From NCBI GenBank assembly GCA_028023455.1, contig JAQFVV010006709.1, positions 62,001-126,000 of the forward strand: 64,000 nt of DNA, in the 5' to 3' direction. Below the pieces are notes generated by a model. It had not been told where the DNA came from, searched no databases, and saw only the letters and a list, made by a program, of their open reading frames with translations. This DNA is from Epiperipatus broadwayi (taxonomy: Eukaryota > Onychophora > Udeonychophora > Euonychophora > Peripatidae). Each line of letters opens with the position of its first letter. The stretch's first letter is position 1. The translations under genes were made by a program, and so were the position numbers. Of the stretch, positions 1 through 12,722 are shown piece by piece.

Positions 1-640
1 TAAAACATGGACATTTTATATGATTTTTTTTCAATGATAAAATATTGATGTTTTCAACCTGGTTACCGTATCTAATGACCCACTCAAAGAGTCATCATTC
101 ACTTAATACAGAGTTATTTGAAGTACATCAGCATCCCTGAACAAATTGTTTATTTAAAATTTTTAAAATAAATATTTTGAAAGTAAAATATTAATACATT
201 GCATTTACATTTTTTTTTTTAAATTATAGCTTATATAAAAATAAATTAATACTTTTATATACTTATTTATTTAATATGAAATATTATATATTTTAATTAC
301 CTATTGAAAATTTATTATAAAATAATAATTCAATTTTATTAAGCATGTAACAACAAACTAGTAACAATCCAATTATAGTACAGCTTTAACAAACCAAGAA
401 TTTTTTATATCGATTTAAGAAATCATGACAATTCAAATGAAATATATCAACATCCATGATTATCTTATTATATAATATAGGCATTCCAATCAACAATTAT
501 GATTATATTAAGAATTGTATAATTTATAAGGATGAGAAAACAACCTTATATATTTGGAATTAATTCTGTTGCATCATATTTACATAATACAATTTTTCTT
601 AAAAACACTACATCATTCTTTTTTTTTCATAAGATCTATT
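1..640. other. AT-rich non-coding, nothing recognised
   Basis: Very AT-rich sequence with short A and T runs and no open frame that resembles a protein family. I see no repeat shared with the rest of the window and no RNA gene. Confidence 0.6.
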
Positions 641-646
641 TTACTA

Positions 647-794
647 AACAGGCAAAACTCTCCATGTAGTAGTGTCACCAGAGTAATCAATCAATGGATA
701 CCAGAATGCTTGTGTATAATATCTCCATCTAGTGCCTACTTGATTACTCTGGTTGGCACAGAGTGGCACTACTGTATGGAGAGTTTTGCCGGTT
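647..794. mobile_element. Palindromic MITE, copy A (Tc1/mariner-like, TA flanks)
   Basis: The segment is almost one long inverted repeat. The left end reads AACAGGCAAAACTCTCCAT and the right end is its reverse complement apart from one base (GGTT against TGTT). Each end is directly flanked by TA (645-646 and 795-796), as expected for a TA target-site duplication. Inside the ends, GTAGTGTCAC and GTGGCACTAC also pair. It has no coding capacity. The ends and TA duplication fit a non-autonomous Tc1/mariner-type element; related copies lie at 8718-9090 and 34600-34950, so this is a family and not a chance hairpin. The superfamily call is inference from the TA flanks. Confidence 0.75.
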
Positions 795-906
795 TAATAA
801 CAGTTATGTGCTAGCATAAGAGATGGTGATCATGTGATGTTTAGTAGTTTATCTATTTCACTACTGACAAGTAATTGTAAACCTATATACTTAAAATACC
901 TTTTCA

Positions 907-1651
907 TTATATTCTGCATTTGTTCCTCATAACATTTTGTGTTGAATTCCAAACAACAGAACAATAATTAATTGTAAGAAGTATTACATAAAATAAATAA
1001 ATGCATGATTGCTTATGTAAAACTTTTTTTGACCTTGCTATAATCCCAGTAATTCTATTACATTTAAGAATAATTTCATTACTATGAATCAAAAAAAGAT
1101 CATTACTATTAAACCAGATACCTAAATCTTTTATCTTATCTTTTCTAGGGATAATAATGTTATTAGCAGAATAATGAAAAAACTGGATAATGTTTTATTA
1201 TAAAATGAGACAACAAATATTTTCTCAGTATTAATAATCATCTGATTTTTTCTACTCCAAATAGCAAAGCTATTTATAAAACTGTAACCTTAAATGATCA
1301 GATAAATTATCACTTTTAAGAAATAACTTTATATCACCGAAAACTGTAAAATATTACAATTGCTAACCATTTCCTATATATCATAAATATTAATGAAAAT
1401 AAAATTAGTCCAAGAATGCTTCCTTGAGGGATTTCACTTTTATAGTAATGAATCTCAGATTCTTTGAATTTATAATAAACACAATTTGAATGATCAGTTA
1501 AATAGGATTTAAACCATAATAAAAGTGAGGAAAAAAACTCCGAACAAACTAATTTAGACAATAAAATGCTAAGATCAAAGTATATTATTTCTAAACAATC
1601 TTGTTCATTTGTAGCATTAACTATATGATCATATAAATTTATTAAATGCAC
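907..1651 (-). pseudogene. LINE reverse transcriptase, palm and C-terminal region, frameshifted
   Basis: The frame 1651-1334 has FKSYLTDHSNCV, then IPQGSILGLILFSLIFMI, which is the conserved (V/I)PQGSxLGPxLF box of LINE RTs; the earlier AFD segment is missing, apparently through a deletion after IIYFDLS. The catalytic ADD site would follow at about 1335-1310, where only G-D-I-K-L-F-L-K remains in another frame, so the enzyme is inactive. Downstream, 1130-907 carries D-K-I-K-D-L-G-I-W-F, an S-N-E-I box and NYCSVVWN, the usual C-terminal signature (S-x-L-E-Y-C-S-x-V-W-N-P). The two parts belong to one decayed ORF2. Confidence 0.85.
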
Positions 1652-2711
1652 ATTGATTATGTAATTGTCACATTTGTCTCTATTTGGACTATAAACTGTC
1701 CTGAAAGCATTTGGTGGTAACTTTTGATAATTTTACTTACGTATAATAGCTTCATTATCTGTGCGCAAAGCACATATATATATTAATTGATCTACTTGGA
1801 ATAAATCCATGCTGAAAATTGAGTATATATATCTTAAATTGAAATAATAGAGAATTATATTCACATCTTTTGAAAATATTTGAAATAACTGCCTAACAAT
1901 GATATGGACATAGAGGTTTTTGGATCATTTTTACATTCTTTCAAATTAGAACAACTCTAGAAAATTTATACATATCAAGAAAAACAGATTTCTGTAAAGA
2001 TAATGTGAAAATATGGCTTAAAACAAAAGAAACAAATTCTGCACTTCCATTAATAATGAACATAGGAATATCATCAATAGAAATAGATTTATTACCTTTA
2101 ATAGCATTAATTACTTCATCATTTGATAATTTGGTAATATGAACAATATCTGTAAACTTATTACGACTAGCAATAGAAGAAGTTATGGTTCATAACATAA
2201 AGTTACGAAATTATTTATTTGATTGTAAGAGAACTGTTCTTTTAAAGTCTTGTGCATTTAAAGAATTACTTGAAACATTATTCATTGATTGAAATTTACT
2301 GCCGATAAAATCTTTAACATATGATCAAAAATGGTATTGATCATATTTAATATTTTTCTGCATATTATCAATATAAATTATGGCAGACTTTTTCTTCATA
2401 TCGAAACAATCTCCTAAAATTATCAAAATTGTTACACTAAAATATTGATTTTGTTTTTTTATACAATTTATGATACCTATTTTTTTTCATTACAATTAAT
2501 ATAAGTTTACTAAAAAACTAAATGAAATATTTATTCCTATTACTTTTAATTTTAGACAGTTATCTATTTATCCATGGTATTTATCATAGCATCATTAAAA
2601 GTTGCTACTGCTTTATCAATATCATTTAAAAAACAAACGTCTCTCCATACAAAATTTGAGACATCATAATAAAGACTTAAAAAGAATTACCTTTTTTATC
2701 TAATAGCTGTT

Positions 2712-3406
2712 TTAACAAAATTTGTATCTATAAAAAACTAAGCATGGATGATGCAAATCCTCAATAACTAATGATGATTCATTCCTTTTGCCATACAAAT
2801 AACAAAAGTTAGTCGAGATTAAATCAAGTATTTTATTAAAACCATTACATACAAAATTAAACTGAGTCAAATCAAGTATACTAAAAAATTCTAAGACTCT
2901 ATGACTTCTGTGTAAATAATAATCTGAGTAATCATTCCCATTTACTGTAAACATAAATAGAACATTAAAATCACCTATCAATAATATATAATTTTTATAA
3001 GAGAAGAACTTATTCTCTATCCAATGTCAAATGTAGGTGACTTAATATAATATTTGCAGGAATATATAAATTAACAATTATTAATTTATTTTTGCAAGAT
3101 AGTGAAACCTCAGCCCATATAGAGTCGATAATATCAATCTCGATAGTAATTTCGTTACGAAACACTTTTTTCTTTATTGCTATGAGAACACTTGATCTGA
3201 CTTTTTCTGAAAATCTGATGCCTACTATCAATACATTTATTGTCCAAATAACTATTTAACCATATTTCTGTTAACATATTTAAGTCATAATTTTCAATTA
3301 AGATTGGATGATAATGATCATTAAATTTGGTATGAAGTCCTCTGGTATACTGATAAATATAATTTATACAATAATTATTTTTGTACATATCAGAATAACA
3401 ATGCAA
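2712..3406 (-). pseudogene. LINE APE-type endonuclease domain, frameshifted
   Basis: Three consecutive minus-strand frames carry the domain in order. The first (3406-3155) has TRGLHTKF and NYDLNMLTEIWLN, the equivalent of the catalytic Glu-containing TETWL motif. The second (3231-3010) has VLIAIKKK and IVNLYIPAN, the core beta strands. The third (2981-2712) has IGDFN, LDLI and DLHHP, corresponding to the GDFN motif, the LDL strand and the S-D-H-x-P motif in which Ser is replaced. Catalytic residues are largely recognisable but at least two frameshifts separate them. Endonucleases of this type nick chromosomal DNA to prime LINE reverse transcription. Confidence 0.8.
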
Positions 3407-3438
3407 AGTTTTTGTTTGATTAATAGCTTCTGATCTAC

Positions 3439-5040
3439 TTAATTATAAATCTTTGTTAAATGGTCCATAGAATGGATATAATGAAACTCCTTCAGCCAAT
3501 ACTCACAGTTCAATATATCATTAACAAAATTCTTGCTTAATAGATATATAAAATGATGAATAGCTTTTATTTTTGTTTTTAATTTATAGCAAACAATTGT
3601 ATCATTAATTTTACCACTTATATAATTTTCAATATCACTTTCTGAAGTATACACACAGATTCTAGTCAAAAACAATCTTTTATATTTATGTTTTGGTTTA
3701 ATAGCTTTAAAATGATCACAGGAACTAGTCCCTGTTACTAGATTTTTAGACTTTTATATTTTAACATGTAATGACCCAATCGTTTTATTCTCTTCTGAAT
3801 AATCAACTAATCAATATTATCATTTTCACAAATTTTGTATTTATTAAAATCCATATTAGCATTATAATTATTCTTCAAGATTGGTATATTTTTATCTTTA
3901 TTTAAGGTTTCGACATTTTGGTTATTTGTCTCCAAAAGAGAAACAGATTGGTCTTTTAAAATTCTTAATTTTATCATTTATAATATCTATTTATCTTATC
4001 ATTTAATGAGATATTTATTTTATATAGTGCTATGTTTTTTATAAACTGTGATAGTAATAATCAGCCACTAAGCTAATGCACATGCACTTTGTGGATTTTT
4101 AACTATAAATGAATACTCTCACTTCCAAACACAAGATAAAGTCTATGTGAAAAGATAGAATGAATCCATCTATCCTTTCAACCCAAATGTTTATGTATGG
4201 GGAAAGCTTAAGCATTTGAAAATAAGAGTGTGAAGATGTTAAGCGATCACTTTAAATTACCTTCAATGATACATCCATTTTTATCAATCATTATATTATC
4301 ACATGACTGAGATAAAGGCTTATCTATATATTGATTCAAAAAAAATGGAACGATTAATCTCATTCATTTCTGAATTATCCTGTAGGGAATATAACAAAAT
4401 ATCCTTATTTTATTTGCACAAAAGAATAAATTTCTACTTTATTTGTTCCATAAGTGAAAAGTATTTATAATTTTCTTTATAAATAATAGATTTTAATATT
4501 ATATTTTCCTGAATCACTCCTTGCATTTTTTATGTCAGCTGATAAACTTTTAAAATTAAATTATTTAAGGCAGGAAATATTTTATCACAACCATTTTGAC
4601 AATTACTATTTCCCAAGGTGTTTTCATAAATATTATCTAAGTTAATTGCTGTATCCGCCATTTTATCTAATTTTGGAAAATTAAAAGAATTATTTTCAAC
4701 CAATATCTGTAAATCAATAAAGTTTAGCACATTCAATGTGAAAAATATTTTTCTATAAATCATTACAATCAACAGCTAATTGATTGCAATTAATTATTTT
4801 TTTTCCTCTCACAATAGTGTTTTTCTTCCAAATTTAAATTTTCATAAAGATGGCCTCCATTAACTTTTTCATACAAAATATGACAACACATTTTAAGATC
4901 CTTGATCCATTAAAAACATAAGAAGAAATGTTATCCTTCTTTATTCCAATAGAATCTAGATGAAATGTAATATTACAATTTCCTCCACAAGGAATAAATT
5001 GCTGTTTTTCATAAAACTGTTTAGAGCTGTAAAAACATGT
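3439..5040 (-). pseudogene. LINE ORF1 relic (PHD-like finger and C-terminal module)
   Basis: At about 5030-4810 the minus strand reads C-G-G-N-C followed by FH, a GIK motif and a distal C-x-FC, the spacing pattern of the PHD-like finger found in ORF1 of many CR1-type LINEs. At 3675-3439 a 78-codon frame begins FLTRICVYTSESDIENYI and later has KTK and EYWLKEF; this matches the wording of the ORF1 C-terminal module in invertebrate LINEs (Y-V-S-R, then K-T-K, then P-E-x-W-P). The intervening sequence is not continuous in any frame. A hairpin-like motif lies at about 4149-4183 inside this stretch. The assignment is supported mostly by position immediately upstream of the endonuclease. Confidence 0.55.
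4149..4183. repeat. Imperfect hairpin, related to the one at 27100
   Basis: AAAGATAGA and TCTATCCTTT pair around ATGAATCCA. The surrounding 100 bases (CACATGC, ACACAAG and a CAACCC end) resemble 27030-27135, so it belongs to a dispersed repeat and not a chance palindrome. Confidence 0.45.
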
Positions 5041-6309
5041 CTTTACTCGACATAGTACAGCAGCAAAAACTAATAATACTTTTAAAATAGATAAGATCTA
5101 AAATTATTTGGATCTAAAATTATTTAACTAACATAACAAGAATGTTTAAATAATTGCACACACACATGATACAATAATTTACTATTTCATTTTTGTTTAT
5201 GTTTTGATTGCAGTAGCATAAGATATAAATAAATAAAATATTAATAAAATAATTCTATTGGCATATATTTTAATTTATACAATCTTTCTATAATGAAATA
5301 TTAACTTAATTGCAACAGATGGTCTATTATATTGCTTATTAAATAAATATATATATATAAATCAACATCATTATTTTATATTGTGTTGTATTCTTAACAA
5401 CCATATATAACTGGATCATTTCAAAATGATAGACAACAGATAAATAAAAAAAAAATTTCCTTTTTTTTTAGGAATACAATAATTTGAATTTTGAACCTAA
5501 CTACATATTGCACATTGTCTTCTACTCATACAAAAAAATTAACATATAAAATACAATAGTGAATTTATTCAAAATTTAATCCTATTGTTAGTTTTACCCT
5601 AAATAATTATTTTTCTCATCTTTTTATAATTAAATTACAAATCAATTTCATATAAAATAAACTCTTAATACATTGACAATATATATTTATTGTTGGTAAG
5701 TATTGCCATTAATTAAAATTGTACATTTCCAAAATCTTAAATCATTAAGTAATAGAAAGAAATATATATTTGTTTTTATTCAGTATAGCTCAATGCATAA
5801 ATTTCTTTAAAATCTTTTTAATCATTACTTTCTATAACTTATCAACTAATATTATTCCAAAATATATTTAGTTATCTTTCATGTAAGTTATCTTTTTCAA
5901 TAATATATATATATATTATTACGAACACGGCAAGGGGGCAATTTTTTTCTTTAACGAAACTTTTTCTTTATTTGATTTTACTTAAATTTACAGAAAGTTT
6001 TAACTTCCGTGAATCAGTTGTGTCAAAAAGAAGAGATTTTCAGTTAACAATGTTCCGATGCATATATATTTGACAGTAATTTGTAATCTCTGCAGTGAAT
6101 CAGGTTCGTTACTTTTTCATTTTGGAAATATTATTAATTTTTTTGGAATGAAAAAGGAAAAAAAATCAATATAAAAAAATTTTTTATTTTTTTTTTTTTT
6201 TTTTATAATTTTTTTTTTATATATTAATAATAAAAAATATATTATATTTAAATATTTTTGTTTTTATTAATATTTGGGTAATTATATACAGTATTATATA
6301 TATATATAT
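5041..6309. other. AT-rich, poly-T/poly-A non-coding
   Basis: No coding signal. Contains (TA)n runs near 5345 and 5910 and a poly-T tract around 6180-6220. A segment at about 5925-6112 begins TTACGAAC and ends GTTCGTTAC, a possible short inverted-repeat element, but the ends do not match exactly and I do not call it. Confidence 0.5.
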
Positions 6310-8440
6310 ATTATCGATCCGAGAATGATTAACATCATCTGCACTACAGGGCCATCTAGGCATTTGAACCTAGAAAAATTTATAAAGTAGGCAGATATGT
6401 AAGTAAAAAAATTTTTTTTTATTTTATTTATATATTTTGATATCCGGTCGTTAGCCCAAGTCACTAGCTCAGGAGTAGATTTAATAATATAATATCTTAT
6501 CTAATTATATTTCAATATTAAAAAATAAATAAAATAAGCCACTGCCAGTAATTAACATACAAAAATTTATTTACACACATATATATATAAGTTTTAACAT
6601 TATTATTTTAATATGTTTACTTTAACATTTAACATTATTTTTACTTTTATTTTAGATTTTTAATTTACATTTTAAATTTTATACTATTATTAGTTCGCAC
6701 AGATTTGTTTAAAAATGTTGAGTATAGATCGGTTACATAGATTCCACGGTTAAAAACATTTCAAAATAAACATAAACGATCAAATACAAACATTGATACC
6801 GTCAATTGCAGAGGGAAATTTATAAGTAACCCAATAGCATTCACCATAAGATGCTTGCATTAACACCAATAACTTAAAAGGCATCCGAATAAATACATTT
6901 TAGATATTCGCCATAAGGTATCAGTATTTACCGAATGTCTATATATATTTTGATCGAATATGAAAACCAAAAACATAATCAACCGGTAACGAACCCATGC
7001 AAGCGCTATACCCAACTTAAATTTAATGCATCTTTATTTAGAGTGTTGAGTATGAATAGACTACATAGATTTGCATTTGAAAAGAAACTATTCAATCCTT
7101 GTTTAACCTTAGGCCAAAGGTTTGCAGTCAAACCAAACTTCAATCCATCTGATATATCGATGTGTTCAATGTAATACGAATACGGCAGCACAATAGGTTA
7201 AGAGAAGAAACTGCTTCTCGTCAGATAGGAATATTACATCTATCAGACAAGAAGAGCAATAAAAAACTCCATTGAAAGGAACAGCGTTCTATTTTATAAT
7301 CCCTTCCATAGGCAAACGGAAGTGGGCATATAATAGGTTCGCCCATACGAACGTACTACTACATCTACTAATTACATCAATATATCCAATCCATTGACCT
7401 AATTCAACTACGAAACAAATAACCTAAGATTACCCTCCCCTAATATAACTTTATAAATCTATATAGCCATTCACGCCCGACTTAAGTTTAACATTTATAT
7501 AATTAGTTTAATGAAAAACAGAATCATAATAAAACTTAAAGAACAAATAAATAAATAAATGGAAATGATTTTACAAAAGAAATACATTAAATAAAATTAT
7601 AACTAATTAATAAATAACGTTGGTCAGATAGGATTCTATTTCTTAATTATTTTAAATACGGAAAGTTTTTAATTTAATGCTCATTATTATAAAGTTCTTA
7701 CGGTTTAAAACGTTCATCTTTATCTGTTGCTTGCCATTTGAACATGAATTCCCATGCCGTCCTAAAAGATTGGTTGGTTAGCCTTGTTTTTTATTTATTT
7801 ATCCAGAGGTCTTTTAGTTTAGTTGTCCTTAATGTAGAAAAAAACGATGTCATTTCTCTTTTTTTTTTAACAAAACTGAAGGGATTGAAGAGTGCGTCTT
7901 TTCACTCCCTTCTCCTTCAACTCCGCACTAACACATATCTGTCCACTTGTAATAACCAACTAACTTTTTTATTTTCAAACCTTTCCTTTTATAATAATTT
8001 TGTGGATTAACTCAACATTACATCATGATGGTGAAAACCTTTTCATTGAGGTCTGATTTCCCGATGGATTTCTTTCATTTTCTAAAAGTTTTTATTGTTT
8101 TCCTATCTGACCAATGCTTATACATTTAAATGCCCAAAGGCTAGTTTACTAATTAAAATAATCACATTTCCATTTTACCAAAGATTAATTAATTTGTTTT
8201 CAAACTTAAACATATATTTTTATCTCTAAATCTTTTCTGAAAATTTAGTTTTAAACTACTCTTTTTTTAATAAAGTTTTATTTTAATAATTTTTTATCTG
8301 TGCGATTTTATATATATGCGAGTTTAAGATGATTTTTTAATTTTCAGTTTTTAATTCTTAAAAATGAAATTTTTATTGGCGAACTTTTTTTTAATGTTTA
8401 CTAATAAAAAATAATATAATGTACATATGTGCCCGTTACA
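6310..8440 (-). mobile_element. Solo-LTR-like element, copy 1 (about 2.13 kb, minus strand)
   Basis: Diverged minus-strand copy of the elements at 17747-19875 and 39836-41877. Its 5' end on the minus strand (8440 downward) begins TGTAACGGGC; its 3' end carries the same TTTTTCTAGGTTCAAATGCC block that ends the other two (about 6350-6385). Shared internal blocks include CACGCCCGACTTAA (near 7470), the sequence around 6920-7010 and the GACCAATGCT box (near 8108). A TATA-like ATTATAAAAGG lies near 7985 on the minus strand. Both ends abut (TA)n. It holds no protein domain. Length agreement within 100 bp across three copies and TG..CA-like ends favour a solo LTR; a non-autonomous DNA element is the alternative. 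Confidence 0.7.
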
Positions 8441-8462
8441 ATATATATATATATATATATTA
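8441..8462. repeat. (TA)n microsatellite
   Basis: Pure TA run directly abutting the 5' end of solo LTR copy 1; the other two copies also sit in TA runs. Confidence 0.8.
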
Positions 8463-8717
8463 ATTATAATGAAAGTTTATTTAGATGTAAATATGTGATG
8501 CAGTATTGCTTTAGTCAGTTAATATTGCATTATAATATATGGATGATAAAACATTTGCCTTAAATTTTCATATGTACTGTTTGCAATATAGATAAAAAGT
8601 TGAGATATTTTGACAACTTTAATTTTAGTTTTTTGAATTACAACAAATGTTGATAATTATTAAACCATCAAACCTCACATGATCACTATTCTTTATGCTT
8701 TCACAAGCTGTTTTTCA

Positions 8718-9092
8718 CAGAGACAAAACTCTCCATACAGTAGTGTCACTCAGTGCAAGCCAGAGTGATCAATGGATGCATGAAGGTCTGTGATTAAAAT
8801 CCTTATCTAGAGCCTACTTATCCAATATCCCAGACTAGTTTCTAGTTTGTGGCTTTTATCAGTGATGAACCTTGGATCTAAGAGCATGGTACCTAGATCT
8901 AGTGGGTTGCACTAGATCCCAAGATCTTGGTGCAATACTCTCAGATCTAAGGCTCCTCACTGATGAAAGCCACAAGCTAGACACTAGTCTGGGGATATTC
9001 AATGAGTAGGCACTAGATAGTAATTTTATACACAGAATTTTCTGCATCCATTGATTACTCTGACTTGCACTGAGTGGTGCTACTGTATATTG
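8718..9092. mobile_element. MITE copy B
   Basis: Begins GACAAAACTCTCCATACAGT and contains GTGTCACTCAGTGCAAGCCAGAG; the right half carries the reverse complements (GACTTGCACTGAGTGGTGC) and then CTACTGTAT. It is longer than copy A and keeps a central segment with ACTAGTCTGGGGATATT and CTCACTGATGAAAGCCACAAG, both of which recur in copy C. An inner inverted repeat around CCAAGATCTTGG lies near 8920. The right terminus is truncated after CTGTAT. No coding capacity. Confidence 0.7.
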
Positions 9093-9639
9093 ATAATTAT
9101 ATTCTGTAAGTAACTAATTTTTATATAAGTATTGTTTTTTTTAATTGTTATTACTTCTTGGCATTTTGTTATGGGTATCCATGTTGAATTAATTGCTCTG
9201 AAGTCTTGTATTTCATTGAGTTTTAGTTTGAATAGGAATTGGAAGTTTTTTTATGAAGATGAAAGTTTGCACCATAAAAGATATTATTTATTTTCAAATA
9301 TGCATAGTAGGGTCTCTATAAACTAACTAGTGTTTCAAAAAGTTAATCATTATAGAATTCATTCAATGCAGCTGACATGAAATTTATGTAATTAGGTGTA
9401 AACCATTCTACACTTATCTCTGGGAATAAGATTACAATACAAACCATTCTTTAATTTAACTCTTAAATTCTTTATTTCTCCGGACATTCATGAGATTTCT
9501 TTGGTGTTTTTTTTTTTTACTTTTTCTTTATTTGTGACAAATATTTATTAGATTAGTTTTTTTTTCTTTTAAAAATGTCATATACCCACACAAATACTAT
9601 GTCAAAATCAGACAGTTATTAATAAATGTATACATATAT

Positions 9640-9960
9640 ACAATAATTACGTGCATGTGCAGTATTTATATTTTAAGCTAGATTTAATTAGAGAGGATTT
9701 GAACCCAGACTTTTAGCCATTCACTCCATCTTATATAACCAATACATATGACCACATAAATGTGAAAAAGAAATTATCTCCAATATACATATTTCTTGCG
9801 GAACCAGCATTCACCAGTTGGTTCAGATCATCATCTCACACACATATATATATATAATCAGTGCTCGGTTTATATTAAGATAATAAATCTTCAAACTTTA
9901 ATGGACAGACTTCTCCAATTCTTCAGCCATCCATATTGAAAATCTCTATACAGGGAAATT
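9640..9960 (-). repeat. SINE/MITE-like repeat with tRNA-like B box, copy 1
   Basis: On the minus strand the segment carries a body (CCAACTGGTGAATGCTGGTTC, here given in part as CAACTGGTGAATGCTGG) followed by GTCTGGGTTCAAATCC, a good RNA polymerase III B-box match. The same body plus B-box arrangement recurs at 31318-31640, 31725-32149 and 33540-33730; the body alone recurs at 38560-39150. The B box lies on the 3' side of the body, which is unusual for a tRNA-headed SINE, so the class is uncertain. Confidence 0.5.
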
Positions 9961-11880
9961 TATTATTAAGTGATTTTTGGGGGGCAAAAATTGATATTAG
10001 TTATCAAAATATTAATTAAAAATTATAGAATTTTGATAATCAAGACTGAAATCAAATAAAGATTTTCCAGTAGTTTTTACACTTGCATTTATTATTATTT
10101 TGATGATAACTTTTTCCTGAATCATATTTTTTGTTTATAGAACCTGCATTTTTTTATAATTAACTAAACATTTTAATACATAAGATGTGATGAATACAAA
10201 GTTCAAAATGGTTAAGTATATTATTTTAGAATTTGTGATTTTAAATAAGTAAACTATTAAGATTACGGTCATGTGAGAAAGAATTTAAAAAACACTATTG
10301 CAGTTAAGAAATATTAAGGATATGTCTATTAAAGGTGAAAAAATTTATAATGGAAGGGTAAGTGATTGAAAGTTATGAGATTTTTTTTTGAGAAAAATGC
10401 AGAAATAGGCACTGATTTCATAAATATTGTAATGCCTTTCATTACTTATTTGATTTGTTAAAGTAAGCATGATTGAGTTCACCCATTTGTACTCATGGAA
10501 TTACTACAGATTGGGCAAAAAAATTTCAGTATATAAAGTCCTGCAAATATAATAAATCTGTAATTTATATAGAATATTAAAGAAGCAATAGTAAATTTCA
10601 TTCTCCATCTACAAGATATTTCACTTTTTAACAAATATTGCTTTAAAATACAGTGTGTTAAGTAATTTAATTTTATCTATATATGTTATTATCTATGAAG
10701 ACATTTTTGTCATATCAAAATAGTTATATAATCATTCTCTTTCTCGGACTATCAATTTACTTTTTCTTGACCCTTTCTTATTAATTACTCAAGAACAGAA
10801 TGGACCAACTTATTCTTTATGCTGTTTTGGTATTAATAAGCTGATCCCTGCCATCATTTACAAAAGTACCAAATAAAAATATTTCAGATTCATAAATATT
10901 CAATTAACGTTAATTATACAAAGATATAGACTGAATATCTCAATGCTTTTAATTATCAAATTGAAGTTAATAATTGTAAATATTAAATTGGCATAATTCA
11001 GCATAGTATATAACTAATTCATAGAATACTTTTTTTTTTCAATTATATAAAAATAAAGCCTGAATTTGTGTCTTTTATGTGTATATGTAAAGTTTATTAT
11101 AACTTCTTTTGTTTAGTTTTGTTAATGAAAAGAAATACATGGTAATGACTATATCAAAAAGACATTTGGAAAAAATAAAGGGAATAATAAGTTATACTTT
11201 TAAATTTAGTTTATTTATATATATAATCTTTAGTTCTGTTTATATATTTATGTCTTTATGCTTATTTTATGAAATATGATAGCTATGTTTTTAAAAAGAT
11301 AGGAAAATGGAGCAGGAATGAAATGTGGAAGTTTTACTGTTGCTCTCAAAATTCCATATAATTAGTTTATATCTCTGAAATTAACCATGGAACTAAAGAT
11401 AGCGTATGTGGAACTAAAATTGAGAAATGGAGACTTACATTATTATGAATATTCATATAGACTCCTTTTTGTTTTAAAAAAATAAAATTGTATGAATATG
11501 TGATTTGCAGTAATAATTTTTTTAATAATTACTGAATATTTTGATTAAATTAATGTTGGATTGATTTCCTGTGTTTATAATTTATAAGACTATGTGTGTA
11601 TATATATATGATTGTTTGCAATTTTTTTTTTTAGAATAATTTCAACAAAATAATTCTTGTCATGATTACTAAAGAGAAATAAGCATTTATGGTTAACAAC
11701 AGAAAATCTACACACTTATTGAATTGTGTGGATCAATAAAAATAGTAAATGCATCATCTGATAAAGAGCTTAAATGGTTGTTTATTTTAAGGATGTTATA
11801 TTGAAAATTTTAATTCATAGTCTGCTTTTTTAGTATGCTATATTTGTTATCTATGACATGTTGTACATGAAAAAAAAGTG
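9961..11880. other. Upstream flank of zinc-finger locus 1, partly duplicated at locus 2
   Basis: No coding frame. Two blocks can be matched by eye to the flank of the decayed locus at 43.7 kb: 10100-10140 (TTTTTCCTGAATCATATTTT) with 42040-42065, and about 11763-11925 with 42745-42910. These imply that the whole locus and not just the finger exon was duplicated. Confidence 0.55.
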
Positions 11881-11881
11881 A

Positions 11882-11903
11882 TTTTTTTTTCTATTTTGCA
11901 TAG
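11882..11903 (+). promoter_or_regulatory. Candidate 3' splice site upstream of zinc-finger exon 1
   Basis: A pyrimidine-rich run ends in TTTTGCATAG before GTCTAAGACATGGA. The paralogous position at 42869-42890 has TTTTGTGTAG before GTTCAAGGCGTGGA, so the tract and AG are kept in both copies while much of the surrounding sequence has drifted. This would start the last exon about 820 bases upstream of the finger frame. Support is comparative only. Confidence 0.4.
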
Positions 11904-12289
11904 GTCTAAGACATGGATATAGAAAATTATATTTCGTAAAAAGAGCATATGATTGAATGTTTATATTTGAAATATATCACATTGATTATGGAATTACAGT
12001 CAAGTTATTGTATTTATGTAATTCTTTCTAATCCTTGACAAAAAAGTGTCATTGAAATAAAGACATTTAACTATTTTTATCAAAATCTTATGGAATTAAA
12101 AATCATGGCTGTTACAGATGAAAATATTTACAGAATATCATCTTTTTTTGTATGGAGAGATAATAATGCTAAATGTATAAAAAAAACATTCTCTTCAGAA
12201 ATGCAGAAAATAGCCATATAGAAGAAAAAAGGATAAAGGGAAGATAAAGTTATATCTTTATGACTTTTTGGTAAAACTATTTGTAAAAC

Positions 12290-12722
12290 AATATAAGAAA
12301 ACATAGAAAACCTGTTACAAGAGCAAAAGATATTCATCGCACTTTGTGTGAATTGAAAACTTTTCATAAAAGACAAAAGAAAACATGCAAAAAACATTTT
12401 CTATGCACCTTGTGTGAATTACAATGGAATGTAAATCTAATTTTAATAAATACAGGACAAAAACTTTCAATATAGTGTTTGTGAATTCAAGACTAAAAAA
12501 GAAAAATATAAGTACAGATGAATAATGCATACAGCAGAAGTTTTTCAATATAGTTTGTGTGAGTACAGCATTACACATGATAGAAGCTTAAGAATGCAGG
12601 AAGACAAAACCCTTTTCAGTCTTTGTGTAGAAAGGTGAAGTTTAAGAATTGATGAAAACAGAGGAGGAAAAACTTTTCAATAGTTTGTGTGAATTAAAAG
12701 TTCACAATGAGTTTTCATATGC
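12290..12722 (+). pseudogene. Decayed zinc fingers 5' of locus 1
   Basis: Broken finger remnants can be read in changing frames: CACTTTGTGTGAATT and CACCTTGTGTGAATT (both C-T-L-C-E-L/F), TAGTTTGTGTGAGTA and others, spaced roughly by the 84-base finger period. The last one reads MHER in the frame just before a one-base shift into the long frame at 12723. The long array was therefore once longer at its N-terminus. Confidence 0.65.

Larger units (their letters stand above)
900..5040 (-). mobile_element. Decayed non-LTR retrotransposon (CR1/Jockey-type LINE), minus strand
   Basis: Reading the minus strand from high to low coordinates gives the order of a two-ORF LINE: a PHD-like zinc-finger relic (about 5040-4810), the C-terminal ORF1 segment (3675-3439), an APE-type endonuclease (3406-2712), reverse transcriptase palm motifs (1651-1300) and the C-terminal RT region (1190-907). 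Frames change repeatedly and stops are frequent, so it is dead. The element keeps roughly full length (about 4 kb), meaning that decay came by point mutation and small indels and not by 5' truncation. No clear 3' tail or target-site duplication could be located. The clade is judged from the PHD plus endonuclease layout and motif wording only. Confidence 0.8.

Noticed and set aside
5925-6112. Small inverted-repeat element (TTACGAAC ... GTTCGTTAC)
   Set aside because: The ends do not match exactly, no TSD is visible and no second copy was seen.
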